In this document: in pieces, positions 35,449 through 49,503 of the stretch
How positions within the stretch are numbered: the stretch's first letter is position 1
Layout of the letters: every line of letters starts with the position of its first letter
Source of the DNA: Hyaloscypha bicolor E
Taxonomy: Eukaryota > Ascomycota > Leotiomycetes > Helotiales > Hyaloscyphaceae
Direction: 5' to 3'
DNA length: 64,000 bases
NCBI RefSeq assembly: GCF_002865645.1
Contig: NW_020194618.1
Location: forward strand, 452,997-516,996
The notes under the pieces: generated by a model
Told to the model about the DNA's origin: nothing
What the model saw: only the letters and a program-made list of their open reading frames with translations
Databases searched by the model: none
Made by a program: the position numbers and the translations under genes

Positions 35449-38400
35449 TTATTACTAAACCCTTTCTATAAACTTACTATAAACTATCTTACTTTTAAAC
35501 CCTTTCTACTATAAACCATATATATATACTAGAGAGAACCTGAACTCGATTTAGTATAGATACTAATAAGAGAAAGAAGCTAATTAAGAAATAGAAGAAT
35601 AGTATTAATCCGGTAACTATAATAAAGGCTAAACTTTAGGAATATATAATTATTAAGATATATTAGTATACCTTATATAGGAAGAGTAATAATAATCTAT
35701 AGAATCTATTCTAGAATAACTTCAAAAACTTTAATACTATAATATATAATCTAATTAATTATATACTTATATAAAATCTTTAAGCCTAACTTTAATATAA
35801 TAATATCTATATTAAATAGAACTATAGAAACCTTATTATTATATAATTCTTTATTAATCTTACCTAAGAAAAGATAAAAAGTATATGAAATAAAGCTAAT
35901 ATTATTAATAATAATCTAATTAGAATAGATCTTCTTTAGGAACCTATTATATTAGTTTATCTTATTCTAGATAAAACTAGATATAAGGGAATTAGATAAT
36001 CTCAGTCGAGAAATCAAGCTATCTATTTACCTCTTCTAAATTAAGGCTATCTATTACTTTTACTTTTATTACTACTAGTATTACTACCGAATTCGAACTA
36101 TTATTAATTAGTACCTACTATTTCTACTAGGAAGCTTATTGGGAAAGTAGTAAAAATATATTCCGAAATATAGAAATATAATAGAACTAATAATAGTTTT
36201 AATTATAAACTTACTATCTTCCTTAATATCTACTAATATATAGAGCTTCTAGAAAAGATACTAGTAAGAGCTTTTCCTACTATATTAAAGGGCCTAGTAT
36301 AAGACTACTTCTATAATAACTAGCTCTTAAGCCATATATATAAAGAGGCCTATATAAATATCTATAGTTTCTTTAAAGGCCCCGGTTTCTATTATTAAAA
36401 TTTAAATAAATAGAATACTATTATTTTAGTAACTATAATAATAAAGAATCCTAAAAAGATAATATTTGAGCTTGTCTAAATACTAATTAATAACCTATAT
36501 AAATTATAGTATAGCCTTATTCCTGTCTTATAAAGTACTGAATTTCTATATAATAAGATTATTATCTCTTATTAAGGCTTACTAATATACTAATATATAG
36601 TCTCTGATTCTTCTAATAATCTCGGCTAGTTTATTAATAAGCTCTAATTATCTATTACTATCTATAAGAAGAAGTAATAAATTATTATTAAAACCTACTT
36701 TACTAATTAATAATACTATTCTTAAAACCCTTTAAACTACTATTTGTCCGGAAATTATTAATATAGACCTAGCTATAACTTCGGAAACTATAATAACTAC
36801 TTCAAGTTCTGTAATTATAATAATTATATTCCGAAGTTGTATTTTATATATAAGAGACCCGAATACCGCTTATAGAAGTATATACCGGAGAAATAAGAGG
36901 CTAAAAAGGCTCGATTTAAGAATAGAAATATTTACTAATTTAGATCCCGAAATACCTATAACTTTAATAAATGCTTTAGTAATACTTATATATAGTAATT
37001 ACCGAATTCAAAAAAGAAGAGAATAACGAGAATAGTAAAAATAAACTAGTAGGTAATGCTTTTAAAGCCTTATTAGCAGAAATGAATAAAGGAAAGAAAT
37101 ATTATTCTAATTCCTACTTTATTTCTATTAAGAGCTTTCTAGCTACTTCTATAGCCCTTACTTCTATTATTTCTATAACTAATACCCTTATAAATAACCT
37201 TACTTCCCTTTCCCTTATATATTAGATAATAGGCGAAAACCACATTTTGGAGCCTACTAAATAGATAGATAATACCTAGATATTTATAATTAATAGTATA
37301 TTAAGATATAATACTTATTACTTTTATAAAGTTATAATTAATACCGGAGCCTCTAGATTCTCAACTACTAGTTCTAACTAATTCCAAGCTTTATAGTAGA
37401 CTAATAATAGTATTAAACTTAATAAAACTACTAAAGAATAAATTAATATCTAGTTTAGTATTAGATCTATATTCTCTATTAGATCTGTAATAGTAAGAAT
37501 ACTAATTAGGTAAGTATAATTCTATATTATATCTATAAAAACTCTATTTCTATTTAGTTTAGCTAATATAGACAAGCTAGAAATCTATTTTAATAATCTT
37601 ACTAATTATTTCATTACTTTTACTAGATACTTTATACCTATAGTATAATGTTTTAAATATTCTTTCTTACTTTAGAATACTATTTTATAAAGCTTTATTT
37701 CCGAATTCTTTACTTATAACCCCTGCTTTTTATAGAGGTCGAATTATAATATCTATATTACTGTTTTAGTTATTTATCTATTAGTAAGCTCCGAAATATA
37801 CTAGAACAAATAGGCTATAATATTAATATAGAAGCCCTTAAATATCTTATAAAGTACTATAAGTAATACTAGAAATTCGGACAATTACCGGAATAATTCA
37901 AGTTTAACCTAAAAAATAATATTAGCTTTAATTATTTTATTATTATTAATATTTTCTATATTTCCGGTAAGCCTATATTCTATATTATTAATAAAGGCAC
38001 TCGATATTAAGCCGGCTAATAGCTTTAAAATATTAGTATATTATATACTTAGGATGCCTTAAAATAGTATTAGATTAATATCTATTTAGGCCCTTCTAAT
38101 TAGATTATAGTAAATACCGGAAAGTAGTTTATTAGTAAGGAATTCGCTTAGCTTATAAATACTATAGGAATTAAGGTTAAAATCGTTCTTATAGAAGCTT
38201 ATAGTTCTATTAGAATTATAGAATACTACTATAGCCCGATTTAATATATTTACCTTATTATTATAGCCGAAATTAATAAAATTAATAAGAATACTATATT
38301 CTAAATAGCTTTTAAGGCTATTAATAATTCTACTAGACCTAATAGTATTATCCTAATTCTCTTGGTTTATAGTACTTTATCCCAAATAACCAAATATAAT

Positions 38401-40445
38401 ACTCTATTACTAATTATATTATAGTAATTAGTAGTACTCAAGAAAGTAATAGTAGAAATTCAGAAGCTTTAAACTAGATATTAGATTGCAAATACTCTAA
38501 ATACCCGAAATAGCCCTAGTACTATTAATATTTATAAACTTCCCTTGAATTCGGATATTCTTATATAATATAAAGGAAATACTAGTTAATTTGGCAGTTA
38601 GAATGGGCCATATAAGCTAGTAGCTATTAATAGAGAGAACTATATACTAGCTTTACTATATAGTAATATTACCTTTTACTCAACTTCTATAAAGCCCTTT
38701 TATATAGGGAATATTAAGGTTATTACTAATAGCCCCAAACCTGATCCTGTTTCCGAACTCTATAGTAAGGCTAAAGGTAATACAGGTATAATTCCTTCTG
38801 CCATTCCTGCTATTCTACTAAAATATAATAGAAGATACTCTTATAAGAACCCGGATATTATAATATTTCTATAAAACAATAACTTATATAAGAACTCCCG
38901 TTAAGTTAAAGTTACTAGCCTTCTAGAAAAGAATATATTTGAGATTACTTCTAGATTTTAGATACTAAAAAAAGTATATATTTTTAATTCCCGGTTTATT
39001 AATAAGATTAAGAATAAGGATATAAAAAAAGAGTTTAAGAAGTCGAGACTAGTTATTCAGGCTTATAATAATAATAAGAAATATATAATATTAATATATT
39101 AGCTAGAGAATTATCCTTAGTATTACTACTATAATAACAGATACTATAGAGCTATATTTATATAATATCTCGCAAGCTTATATCTAATTAATAATCTTAT
39201 TTAACTATAATTTTTATATTAACTTACCTTATAAGCTTACTAGAGAGCTAAATCTGAATAATAATTCGGTTCTAAAGGTTATAAAACTACTATATAGTAT
39301 ACCGGAAGCTGGGAATTACTAGTTTAAGACTTATTATTTCTACTATATTAATAAGCTTTCTATAGAATAGTTAACTTATAATTCTTGCCTCCTTTATAAT
39401 AAGTAATTCTTTGAAATCGTCGGCCTTTAAACTAATAATACTCTATTTATCGGAAATAATAATTTTATAAAGATAAAGTAACTAAAGCTTCAAGAGGCCA
39501 AGTTCTTGGCCAAAGAATATAAATGCCTTGCTATTAACTATAATCTCAAGTTTAATAGAGATATTATTTATATAGATACTACTAAAATTATCCTTATATA
39601 GAAATACTAGTATAAAAACCTTCGAATTATTTCTATAAAGAATACTATTACTATAAGTAATAGGGGCACTATTTATTAAGATCTCTTTATTAAGAACTAA
39701 TATATTACCCAATATACTAGAGAAGTATATATTATATTAGTCTATTAACTAGAAGCTTTATATAACCTATTAATTGCGGTTCAGGCTATTAAATTCTCGG
39801 AAACTAATATAAAGGCACTTAATAAGTACATTTAATAGTAAATTGAGAATATTACTAGAGGACTGAGATTCGTAAAGCTAGTAAAGAAGTTCTTATATTT
39901 AATTGTTTTTACGAATACTTTATTTGCAAATAATAGAAATCTCTCTTTCTAAATTAGATATATTCTAGTTCTAATAAACGGAACTAGATATACTAATATT
40001 ATCTACTAGTTCTCTACTAAATATAAGAGAGTTACTAGAAGTATTCTAGCTTTAGAACTCTATAGTATGGCTTATAGTTTTAATATAGGCGCTTTAGTTA
40101 AATCTATAATTAATAGAATACTGAAAATGAAATTACTACTAGTAGTTTATATGAATTCGAAGTTATTATATAAATGCCTTATTAAATTAGGAACTACTCG
40201 AGAAAAGTATCTAATAATTAATATAATATATCTCTGCCAGATATATAAATAATAAGAGATTACAGAAATTAAATGAATTAAGAAAGAATTGAATTCTGCT
40301 AATTCTATAACGAAATCGAAGCTAATAAATACCCTTAAATGCCTAATTAATACAAATACTATATAATTAGATATAGAGAAATAGGTCGAGTATAAATAGG
40401 GCAGGAAATAAATATATGGGATAAAAGAATATTATAAGAGGGAAA

Positions 40446-40481
40446 GTTATATATAAAAGGCCGCGGCCTTTAGTATATAAC
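40446..40481. repeat. 36-bp imperfect palindrome, copia C copy
   Basis: Arms GTTATATATAAAAGGCC and GGCCTTTAGTATATAAC with a CG-containing centre. Confidence 0.8.
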
Positions 40482-40604
40482 CAAAACCTTAGAAATAATA
40501 TAGATATATAGAGTATTTAGGAAATCTGGTACTAGGCCGGATTAGGGAATTTATATATAATTAGAGAGAAATACTATTTTTCGCATTTTTTAGAGAGTTT
40601 CTAG

Positions 40605-40903
40605 TATTAGTATAACTATTTTTTTAGGAGTTATATATATAGTTACGGGATACGGGATACGGGATATAGGTAATGAAATATAGGTAATAGGATATAGAAT
40701 ATAGGATATAGTTATATGAACTTATATTCTATTAGTAACTCGACTTATAGACTAGACCCCTTTAGGCTTAGTAGATTTAAGAATTATATATTAATACTAT
40801 AATACTATAATCCTTACTTCTAAATAATAATAATTAATATAACTAATATAACTAGTATTTCCACGCCTATATAATAGTGCTATATATTACTAGTAAACTA
40901 ATA
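40605..40903 (+). repeat. 3' LTR of copia C
   Basis: 299 bp, ending AAACTAATA before the duplication GTTAA. Confidence 0.92.
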
Positions 40904-41267
40904 GTTAATATTAAGAATTATTTGAGTTTTCTTAAGCCCGATTTAAGAAAAGAAAAATATTAGATTTCTCTATTATATAAAGATTTAGAAGCGAGATTTC
41001 CGGTAATTAATTAAATAAATAAATAGATATATAAAGCTAAAATAATAAATAAAGTCCCCTAATAATTATAGAAAGCTTTTATAATATAGTTCTAATAATT
41101 ATTAAAGCTAGCTATATAATAAGTAAACTTATTAGTAAATCTAGTTATATGAATTAATTTAATTAATAAATATATAATAATTTCGAATCTTTTATAAATA
41201 TAAATACTTTTTTTATTTTATATATTTCTTTAATTCCCTTTTATAAAATAACTAAAAGCCTGCCTCC
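40904..41267. other. AT-rich host DNA right of copia C
   Basis: Continues the sequence left of 34467. No LTR recognised. It may be the leader of the gag-bearing element that follows. Confidence 0.4.
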
Positions 41268-42230
41268 CGAACCCTAATAAGTTTAATAGAAATAATTTGG
41301 TCCTATATTTCTAGTTTAAAGAACTTTTATAAGCAAAGCTAGAAATTAATAAAAAGGTAATTAGTAGAAAGAAAGAGAGAGTTTAATATAGGTTTAAATA
41401 CTTATTTGAAAAAGCGGTAAGCCGGATATATTTATAGCTAAAATATATTTAGAAAGAAAAGAAGTTTATAATTAAAGAACTATTTAAATAGATAAATCTA
41501 GCCTTCTATAACCCGCAAAATTAATAGAAGGCCCTAGAGAAATTAAATCGAATTTAGTAAAGATTAATCTTTTTAGGCGAATTCTTAAGCGATTTTAATT
41601 ACTTAACTCTAGAAATAAAATAATAAAAATAATAAAATAAAAATAAAAAAGAATATCCTAAAGCCGCTATTATAACTAAGCTTATAAAAGAAATTATAGA
41701 AATAAAGGAAAAATAATTATATAAAGAATACTATTCTTAGATATAAATAATTAATAACTAGTTAGCCAAAATTAAGAATATAAGAGCCTGTTACTCAAAC
41801 TAGTTAAATAAGAGGCCTAAGAGCCTTTTCTTATTTAGAGCTGCCTTATTTATTTAGCTAATAAAATAGAAATCTATTATAAGTAATATAAGATAATAAT
41901 TAAGAAATATTTCTAATTAGGCCTTTTTAAATAAGATTAATTAGTAAAAGAGGGAAAGACTTTGTTTTTAATATAATTAAAATAAATATTTCATATATAA
42001 TTATTAAATAAAGCTATATTCGAGCTTCTTTTTTCGAGCTAGTAAATAAAGAAAAGAAAAAGAAAAAGAATAGCTAAAAATAAAGGTAAAAAGTATAAAA
42101 ATATTAAGGTTAATTTTAAAAAAGGTAAAGATAGCTTAAAAAAAGATAATAATACCTTAAATAAGAATAAGAATAAAAATAAAAATAAGAATAAAAAGAA
42201 TTTAAATTTATTTAATTTAAGAAAAAACTA
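41268..42230 (+). pseudogene. retrotransposon Gag remnant with zinc knuckle, separate family
   Basis: One plus-strand frame runs the whole length with nearly all stops TAA/TAG at former Gln/Trp codons. It resembles a fungal retrotransposon Gag: a P-N-KFN start, then stretches matching LYFQFKELL.AKLEI, RFKYLFEKAV.RIY, FYNP.NQQKALEKLNRI and FLSDFNYLTLE. At 41963-42004 the spacing CX2CX4HX4C can be read with the first Cys intact and the other Cys/His positions now Tyr. A Lys/Glu-rich tail follows. It differs from the gypsy gag at 12400. No protease or polymerase follows: the next unit is repeat R3, so the element is truncated or was broken by R3. Confidence 0.6.
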
Positions 42231-42231
42231 A

Positions 42232-42520
42232 TATAAGAGGGAAACTATAATAAGACAAAAAACCCATATAAAGTATACTAGAATATAAAACATAATTTAA
42301 TAATAAAATAATAAAATTAAAAGTATATAATATATAATATATAAAAGCTCAATTAATTAAATATAGAAAAGGGATTATTATCTAGAACTATAGAAAAGCT
42401 AGCTTTCTTATATAATTCCCGCAAATTATATATAAAAGGTTCTAGTTTTTATTATATAACTAAAATATTAAAACTATTAAAATAAAGCAATTTTAATAAA
42501 ATATAGCTTATTATACTATA
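42232..42520 (+). repeat. dispersed repeat R3, copy 1 (LTR-like)
   Basis: About 289 bp shared with 61042-61286 in the same orientation, from TATAAGAGGGAAACTATAAT to ATACTATA. Both contain the segment AAAGCTAGCTTTCTTATATA and the shared palindrome. Size and ends (ancestrally TG...CA possible) suggest an LTR. Flanking bases give no target duplication, either alone or as a pair. Confidence 0.6.
42425..42460. repeat. 36-bp imperfect palindrome in R3 copy 1
   Basis: Arms ATTATATATAAAAGG and TTTTTATTATATAAC, decayed in the centre by C-to-T changes. Confidence 0.7.
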
Positions 42521-45170
42521 TCCGACCCTTTATTTATTTATACTTGTTCCCTAAATACTAAAAACTAATAGAAAATCCCTATTTAGAATCCAAAATAATA
42601 AAATAGTTAGAATCTTCTTTTATTAGTATTTCTAATTTCTTCTTAATATATTAAAAATATAATCTATTATTTTTAAATAGTCTTATTTTATATTCTCGAA
42701 CTTGCTTAAAAATAATCCGAACTTACTTAATTATATTTTTATACTAAATATAATATAATTCTCCTTATTATTTAGTATCTGCCTTTAATTATTAATTAAT
42801 TTTAGCCTTTATAACTAGATACTAAAGTAACTTATTATAGTAAATTATATTATAAATCGTACTAATATATTCCAAATAAATAGCTCTTTCGAATTTCATA
42901 TCTTTTTTAATATTCTTAAACCGGCCTTTAGTAAAAAAAGAAAGCTCTTAATAAGAAGCTTTAATAACTTTATAAAAGACTCTATTTTCGTATATTTTAT
43001 TCTAAATAGTAACTAGGCTTATTAGAATTATAATAAAGGCTTTTTCGAATAATAGATTATTATTAAGCTATTCTTTAATTACTATTTTATTCGAGAATTA
43101 TTATTTAACTATAATTCCAGATTTATAAATTATCTAGCTAAAGATATTTATTTATCTAATTAAGTATTATATACTTGAATATTTTTCTTTTATTTCTTTT
43201 ATTAGATATTTACTTAATTTCTTTATATTTTCCGAATTAAAATTATTATAAATAGAGAAATAATTAATATCTTTAAGGACTTTCTTATTAAAGGAAGCTG
43301 CCTTCTTATAGTCTATAAAGAAGATATAGCTAATATTTTGATTTTCCTTACTAAGAAAGAACTTATTATTTAGAGTTTTAAAAATAGCCAGATTATTAGT
43401 ATTTCCTTTATATTAATAGTAATTAATATCTCCAGAAATATAGTATTAGGCTAGCTAAGAGTAAGTAATTAGATAAATGGGATATTTAGTTAATACTTTA
43501 TAAAATTCAAACTATATTAAGGGATCTGCTATTAAGAATTAAAAGACTAAAATAAAATAATTATTACTTAGATTTCTATATTTTAATATTTTTATTCTTT
43601 CAGAAATAAAATTATAATATCTCTATTTCCTTTATTAAAACCTCTTAAATACTAAGCTTCTTAGTCTATTTTAGGTAATCTTTCTTATAAATATAATTAT
43701 TTATATCTAGATTAATAATACTAGATTCAGGAATAGGAATTATAATATTAAATTAGAATTATAGATTTGGGCGGAATTAATTAGAAATCTAATACTTATA
43801 TCTATATTTTATAATTTCTTTATTTTCCAAAAAGAAATCCCGTATTTCTTTATATATTCAAATAATAGAAATATATTTCTTATTTTTAATAACTTTATAG
43901 ATCTTAGTAACTATTTTCAAGACTTCTATAAGCTTAATATTAATTATCTAGATAGAGAGAATATTAGTAAATTACTAAAGATATATTTTATAAGAAGCTT
44001 TAAAAAATCCGTTAGTAATTCTATAGTATTCTCGTTTATAAATAAGTCCTAAAATACTACTATATAATTCCTTAAAAATATAGTTATTTCAATAATTAAA
44101 TATTAGCTTTTATTTAGCTAGTATCTTATAAATATACTATTAATATTATTAATTTTTTTCTTTTTAATTCTCGGCTTTTTAGATAATATCTTTGCTTTAC
44201 TTTCTTTTATTTTAATTCTTAATATATTACTAATTTTATATTTAGACTAGTATCTAGATCTATACTATTTCTTAGAAGTCTTAGGTTTAGCTTACTTTCC
44301 TTTTTTATTAGATTCTTAATTAGTTATACTAGTTCTATTAGTTTTATTAATAGTATTAGTAATAGGCTTTATTAGTTTAGTACTAGTTTTACTAGCTAAA
44401 TTTAATTAAATTATTACTAAAATAATAATAGAAGCCTATTTTCCAGGCTTATTATAGAAGCCAGAAAAAGGTTTATTATTATAATATCCTTTAATAAGAA
44501 TTCCGGAAGTATTAAAAGTATATTATTTAGCTTTGAGATTATTAGCTAATAATAGTTTAAAAACTAATTCTCTAGGTTCCGAAATAGCTTTAATATACTT
44601 AAATACCTTAGTAATATCTAATTTAGTAAATATACTAGTATTCTAATACTTCTTATCTTTAATATATTCCAAAGTAGCTTTATTAATTAACTAAATAGCT
44701 TTATATACTAAAGCTTTTATTTAAAAAGAAAATATAACTTCTTATAAATGTTTTTACTAAGATTATTATAGATATTATTAATATATTAGCTAAAGGCTTT
44801 ACTATATAATATAATTCTATTCTAATCCTTAGTTTCTATACTATTTACTATAATCTTAATTTCATTAAGCTTCTTTTTAGTTAATTCTAGTCTAGTTCCG
44901 TTTCTAATAAAGGTTTTCTATTTCAAGAGTTTATTATATATATTACTTAGTTTATCCAGAATATTTATATTAAATTCAATAATTATAGCTATCTTTTCTT
45001 ATATTAGTAGGCCTTTTATAATTACTTAAGCTCTCTCGATATTCTAAACCTTAATACTATTAATTTATAGGCTTTTAATAATACTATAGCTTATAAGAAC
45101 TAGCTATTATATTTTATTAACTTAAGGAATCTGTTTTTCGGCCATTTTATTATTCTTAAAGAAATTATAT
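42521..45170 (-). pseudogene. unrecognised minus-strand coding remnant
   Basis: Reading the minus strand from an ATG at about 45162 (start MAEKQIP) with TAA/TAG tolerated gives long stretches of protein-like sequence, in at least two frames because of indels. The first part is rich in Ile, Lys and Glu, perhaps a coiled coil. A later part has a Pro/Lys/Ser-rich basic linker (about 44200-44350). The last part (42530-43450) reads as a folded domain, for example an ISYIFFIDYKKAA stretch. Stop density matches RIP of a real gene. I recognise no family. R3 lies at its 3' side. Confidence 0.45.
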
Positions 45171-46008
45171 AGGTATTATTAGTATAATAATTATAGGTTA
45201 TAAAATTAAAGGTTTTCGAAATTATAAGAATTTCTTTTAAGTATTTCCTAAAATAAAGAGTAAATTAGAATAGACTTGAATTATATAAAGGTATTATATA
45301 TATTGAGTTTTCTTTTTTTCTAATAAAGAAATAAAATTAAAATAATAATATATATAATAATTAGATATATTTAAAATAATATAATTATAAATTAGGAATA
45401 ATTATAAAAGAAAAAACATAGAATTAAGCTTCTATTACAGAAAAGAATACTAATATATATATTTAAGGAAATATAATCTAGAGAATAATTAAAGTAGATT
45501 AAACTAAATAATAATAATAGAGAAATAAAAAGGTAATATAATAGAAATAGAAATATAATAATAGTATTTGAAATATTAGAATATAAAAGAAAATAATATA
45601 AATTTTATAATATAAATATATCTCGATTTTTTATTTATTTGGAAATATTTCTATTAATTTAAAAAATAATATAAAAGAAGGGAAATAATATAAGAAATAT
45701 ATAAAAAATAAAATATATAAATATATTAAAGATATTAGAAAAATATAAAATAAATATTAATAGAAAAGAAGTTAGAATAATAGAATTAAGAAATAATTTA
45801 AAATAAGATATTACTTCTTTTAAAACTAATTTATATCTTTTCTAAAAGCTAATTATAATTATTTAATATTTATTAAAATTAATTTTATATAATAGAAAAC
45901 TATTTAGTTAGTTAGAACTTTAAAGTAATATCTATATCTAAGAAAGTAATATTAAAAGATTTAAAGATTATTAAAAAAAGAACTATAAAATAGTATAAAT
46001 AGAATTTA
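45171..46008. other. AT-rich, RIP-altered DNA, nothing recognised
   Basis: No LTR ends, domain or tandem array seen. Confidence 0.45.
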
Positions 46009-48200
46009 TAGTATTATTATTAAGTTTGAAATAATTAATATTAAAATTAATATAGAATATAGGAAAATCAAGTATTTTAAATTAGTATTAAAAATATAAG
46101 ATTCGAAAATATCTTTTTAATTATTTAAATAATATTTAATAGCAAAAAACAAATTAATAATAAGAATTAATAAATTATATTAGCTTTTTAAACAAATAAT
46201 TAGTTTCTAGTAAAGAGACGATTTTATAATTAGGAAATGAATTTTATATAAAAGAAGTTTTTTTTTATATAGAAATAGAAATACCCGATATATTAATTAA
46301 GCTTTAGTATATATTTTTAAAGTAATTATAATTATATTAAAGAAAAAGTGGGTTTCCTAATATAAGATAGGCTTTTAATAAACAGATCTAGTTTATCTAA
46401 TATTTAAGAGATTCCCAGAATTATATATTATTAAATATCTTCGGAAATAACTATTAGATTTAATAAAATTTCTCTTTCTTCTTATAAGGCTTCTAATTAG
46501 CTATTTCGTCTATATATAACTTCTAATTAAGAAGTTTATTTGAATATTATAAGTAAACTTATAATAGTAATTTAAGTTAAAATCGAGATCTATAAGTATT
46601 ATAGTTAAGCTTTAGACTACTATAAACTATAAGAATAGCTATTAGCAGAAAAGCAAATAGAGCTTCTAAAAGGCTTTTAGTTTAATATTTCCTTTTTTCC
46701 AGAAATATATAAAAGATTTCTTTTTTTCTCTTTTCTATATATAATAACTATTTATATTATAAGAACTTTTAAAAAAAGTATAATAGTTTGAAATTAAGAG
46801 TTTATAAAATAATCTCTCAATTTTATATTTATTTTTATATTAAAAAAATACTTTATATTCAATTTTCAAGATTTAATAATAGAATCTTATATTAAGAATA
46901 TTATCTAGTAAAATATATAGTAATAATAAAACTTATTCGATTTCTAGAATAATAATCTAATAATAATATTTTCTAAAAGCTATAAATAATAATTAAGAAA
47001 AATAAAATAAAAGATATATAAAGAATTAAAAGTAATAAGCTTTTTTCCAGATTAATAAAAGCTCTTATTATTAGATACTTTTTTCTAGTTTTCTATAAAA
47101 AAGATATATTTTGCTTTTTCTAATTCTGGTAATTCTAAAATATATATAATAATACTAGTAGTTTTTTTGATTTCCTAAATATTATTTTACTTATAGTATT
47201 TTATTACTATTTCTTTTTCTAACTCTATATTTGTTTTAAAATATTTATTTATAAATATATACTTATTATTAATTTTATTTTCAGGGAAATACTAAAATCC
47301 ATTTCTTTTCATAAACTACTTAAATTAATTTCTTATATATATTCTTTGAAATATAGTACTATTAAGCTCTTCTAATATATAATATTCTTTTAGTTAATCC
47401 GTATATCTTACTTTATATAAGCTAAGCTAATAATATAATAGCTTTATATTTTTTAACTTGTTTTAATCTATTAATTTAATATTATATATAAGAACTAGAT
47501 TCTTTTTAAAAATAGGCTTTAAATAAATCTAGTAAATAATATTAAATTACTTGTTTTCTTTTTGGTATTTTTATTTTTTTTTATTTTGGCTTTTTTAATA
47601 TCTTTATTTCTTATTTATATTTGCTTTATATATATTTCTAGAAGTATTTCTTTATTATAAACTTTATTCTATTTAAGTATTTTCCAGGTTAGAAAATATA
47701 TTTCTATAAATAATATTACTTCCCTATTATAGATTATATAAAAGGAAATAAATTCAATTAATTTATATATAATAATTTAGTTAGTAAATAGAATATATAA
47801 TAGTAAATTTACCTAAGGCTTCTTTTTACCTATTATAAATATAATAAATATTTAAATAAACTATATTTATAAATAATTTTTTCCTAAATAAACTTAGTAA
47901 TCTTTCTACTAATTAGATTCTTTAAAGGTCTAGCTTTAACTTATTCTAAGAAATTATTTCTAGTAATAACTAATAAATTATATTTCTTATAATCTAGTAG
48001 CTTAACTATATTAATTTTAATATAATAGAAAAGAAATATAGTTTTTATTAAATATAAACTTCTTTTTATTTTCTTTTATTCTTATACTAATAGACTTTAT
48101 AAATATTAATATATAATTATAGTAATTTTTCTAGTAATAATAGCTAGCTACTAAATAAAAGATATTCTTTCTTCTAATATATCTAATCTTATTATATAGC
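46009..48200 (-). mobile_element. Ty3/gypsy remnant, copy 2 (minus strand)
   Basis: Second copy of the element at 3003-11985, without the copia insertions. On the minus strand, through RIP stops, it shows the integrase core at about 47850-48010 (around ARPLKNLISRKITKFI, known family form SGWVEARxLKN...T...VxKFIWE) and the pol C-terminal stretch at about 47280-47400 (ILEELNSTIFQR, family form ILAELDGTVFQR). It lacks about 170 bp present in copy 1. It is truncated upstream of the integrase. The lower-coordinate part (46009-46800) is probably the 3' LTR. Confidence 0.68.
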
Positions 48201-48637
48201 TTCTTAATAATAATTTTTCTTTATTTTTAATTATTAATAATAAGCTAAAATAGATATATTTTAGATATAATTCTCTATAGTAATTAATCTCTTATATTAT
48301 AATTCAAAGTTTTTTTTATTTAACTTTTAAAACTTGGCTCTAGATATTTTTTCCGGTCTAGAAAATATTATAAAATATTATATAATATTCTAGTATTATT
48401 TGAAATAGCTATTATCTAAGAAATCTAATAAAATAATTAAATTATTAAATAAAATATAGAAGTTAGTATTATTCTTTACTATTTTACTAGAAGTTATATA
48501 TAAAAGGCTATAGCCTTTACTATATAACTTCCGGATATTATTATTTTTTAATTTTACTAATTCGCTTTCAGATATAATAAGGCCTTAATTATTAATTTCT
48601 AGTAACTAGATATTATTATTTAAATATCTAGTAAAAG
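48201..48637. other. AT-rich host DNA left of copia D
   Basis: Unassigned. It contains the palindrome at 48493 and is interrupted by copia D at 48637/54961. Confidence 0.4.
48493..48528. repeat. 36-bp palindrome outside any recognised element
   Basis: Arms GTTATATATAAAAGGC and GCCTTTACTATATAAC. The symmetry extends outward by three bases on each side (GAAG...CTTC). Confidence 0.85.
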
Positions 48638-48917
48638 TGTTAGTATAGCTATTCCTTTGGGAGTTACGTATATAGTTACGGGACACGGGATACGGGATAT
48701 AGGTAATGGGATATAGGATAAGGGATATAGTTATATAACCTCGCATCCTATTAGTAACTCGACCGGTAGCTAGTCCCTATTAGGCTTAGCAGATTTAGGG
48801 ATTATATATTAATACTATAATACTATAATCCTTACTTCAAAATAATAACTTTACTAACTTACGCAAATAGCATTCCACGATTATATAACGGTACTATATA
48901 TTTCTGGTAAACCAATA
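48638..48917 (+). repeat. 5' LTR of copia D
   Basis: 280 bp, TGTTAGTATAGC to AAACCAATA. It carries the GGGATACGGGATATAGG repeat block in its least altered form. Confidence 0.95.
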
Positions 48918-49503
48918 CTAATCAGTTTATATATATAGATCAGATAGTAAGAAGAATTAAGCTGCACTTGCTCAAGATTCGGTTCCTTAGGAGCAAAGCC
49001 ATTATTCTATATTAAAGAGGGGATAACTATTAACTACCTTTGCCTATAATTCGGTTCTATAGGAAGGGAAAGATACTTAATCTTATTAAGGCCCGACTAA
49101 GCTATATTAAAGGGGGGAAATAACAGTTGCCTTTACCTATAATTCGGTTCTATAGGGAGAAAAGATACTAATTCTTGCTAATTACCAAACGGTTAGCCAC
49201 TTGACTATCCAACTATTCTATAAAACCACCTTTTTTATAAAAAATCACCCTTCTTATAATTACCTAAATATCTGGGGCTCTTAAGCTTTAGAACCGTCAA
49301 GTCTTCCCGGAATCTCAATATTTCACTCCTTAAATTTCACTTCCTAAATTTCTCGTTATAGACGAAATTTTTATCTCGAATATAATAACCCCTACTTACC
49401 TATCTTACGAATTATCCTCCTTTTTACAAATCTACCCTTCTTATAAATTACTATACCTCAAACTAGATATAAGCCTACAAAATATATAATAGCGGAACCT
49501 ATT

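Larger units (their letters stand above)
34467..40903 (+). mobile_element. complete Ty1/copia LTR retrotransposon, copy C (RIP-inactivated)
   Basis: 6437 bp with two 299-bp LTRs (34467-34765, 40605-40903) and perfect target duplication GTTAA (34462-34466 and 40904-40908). Internal domains in copia order: gag (about 35500-37250), protease (about 37330-37590), integrase (about 37780-38480), RT (about 38930-39450), RNase H (about 39670-40390). A short open piece at 40067-40252 is part of RNase H, including the region of the conserved Asp-Ser motif of this family. No full gene remains. Confidence 0.95.

Noticed and set aside
39482..39712. 76-codon minus-strand frame in copia C
   Set aside because: Antisense to the RT/RNase H junction of copia. 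Shadow.
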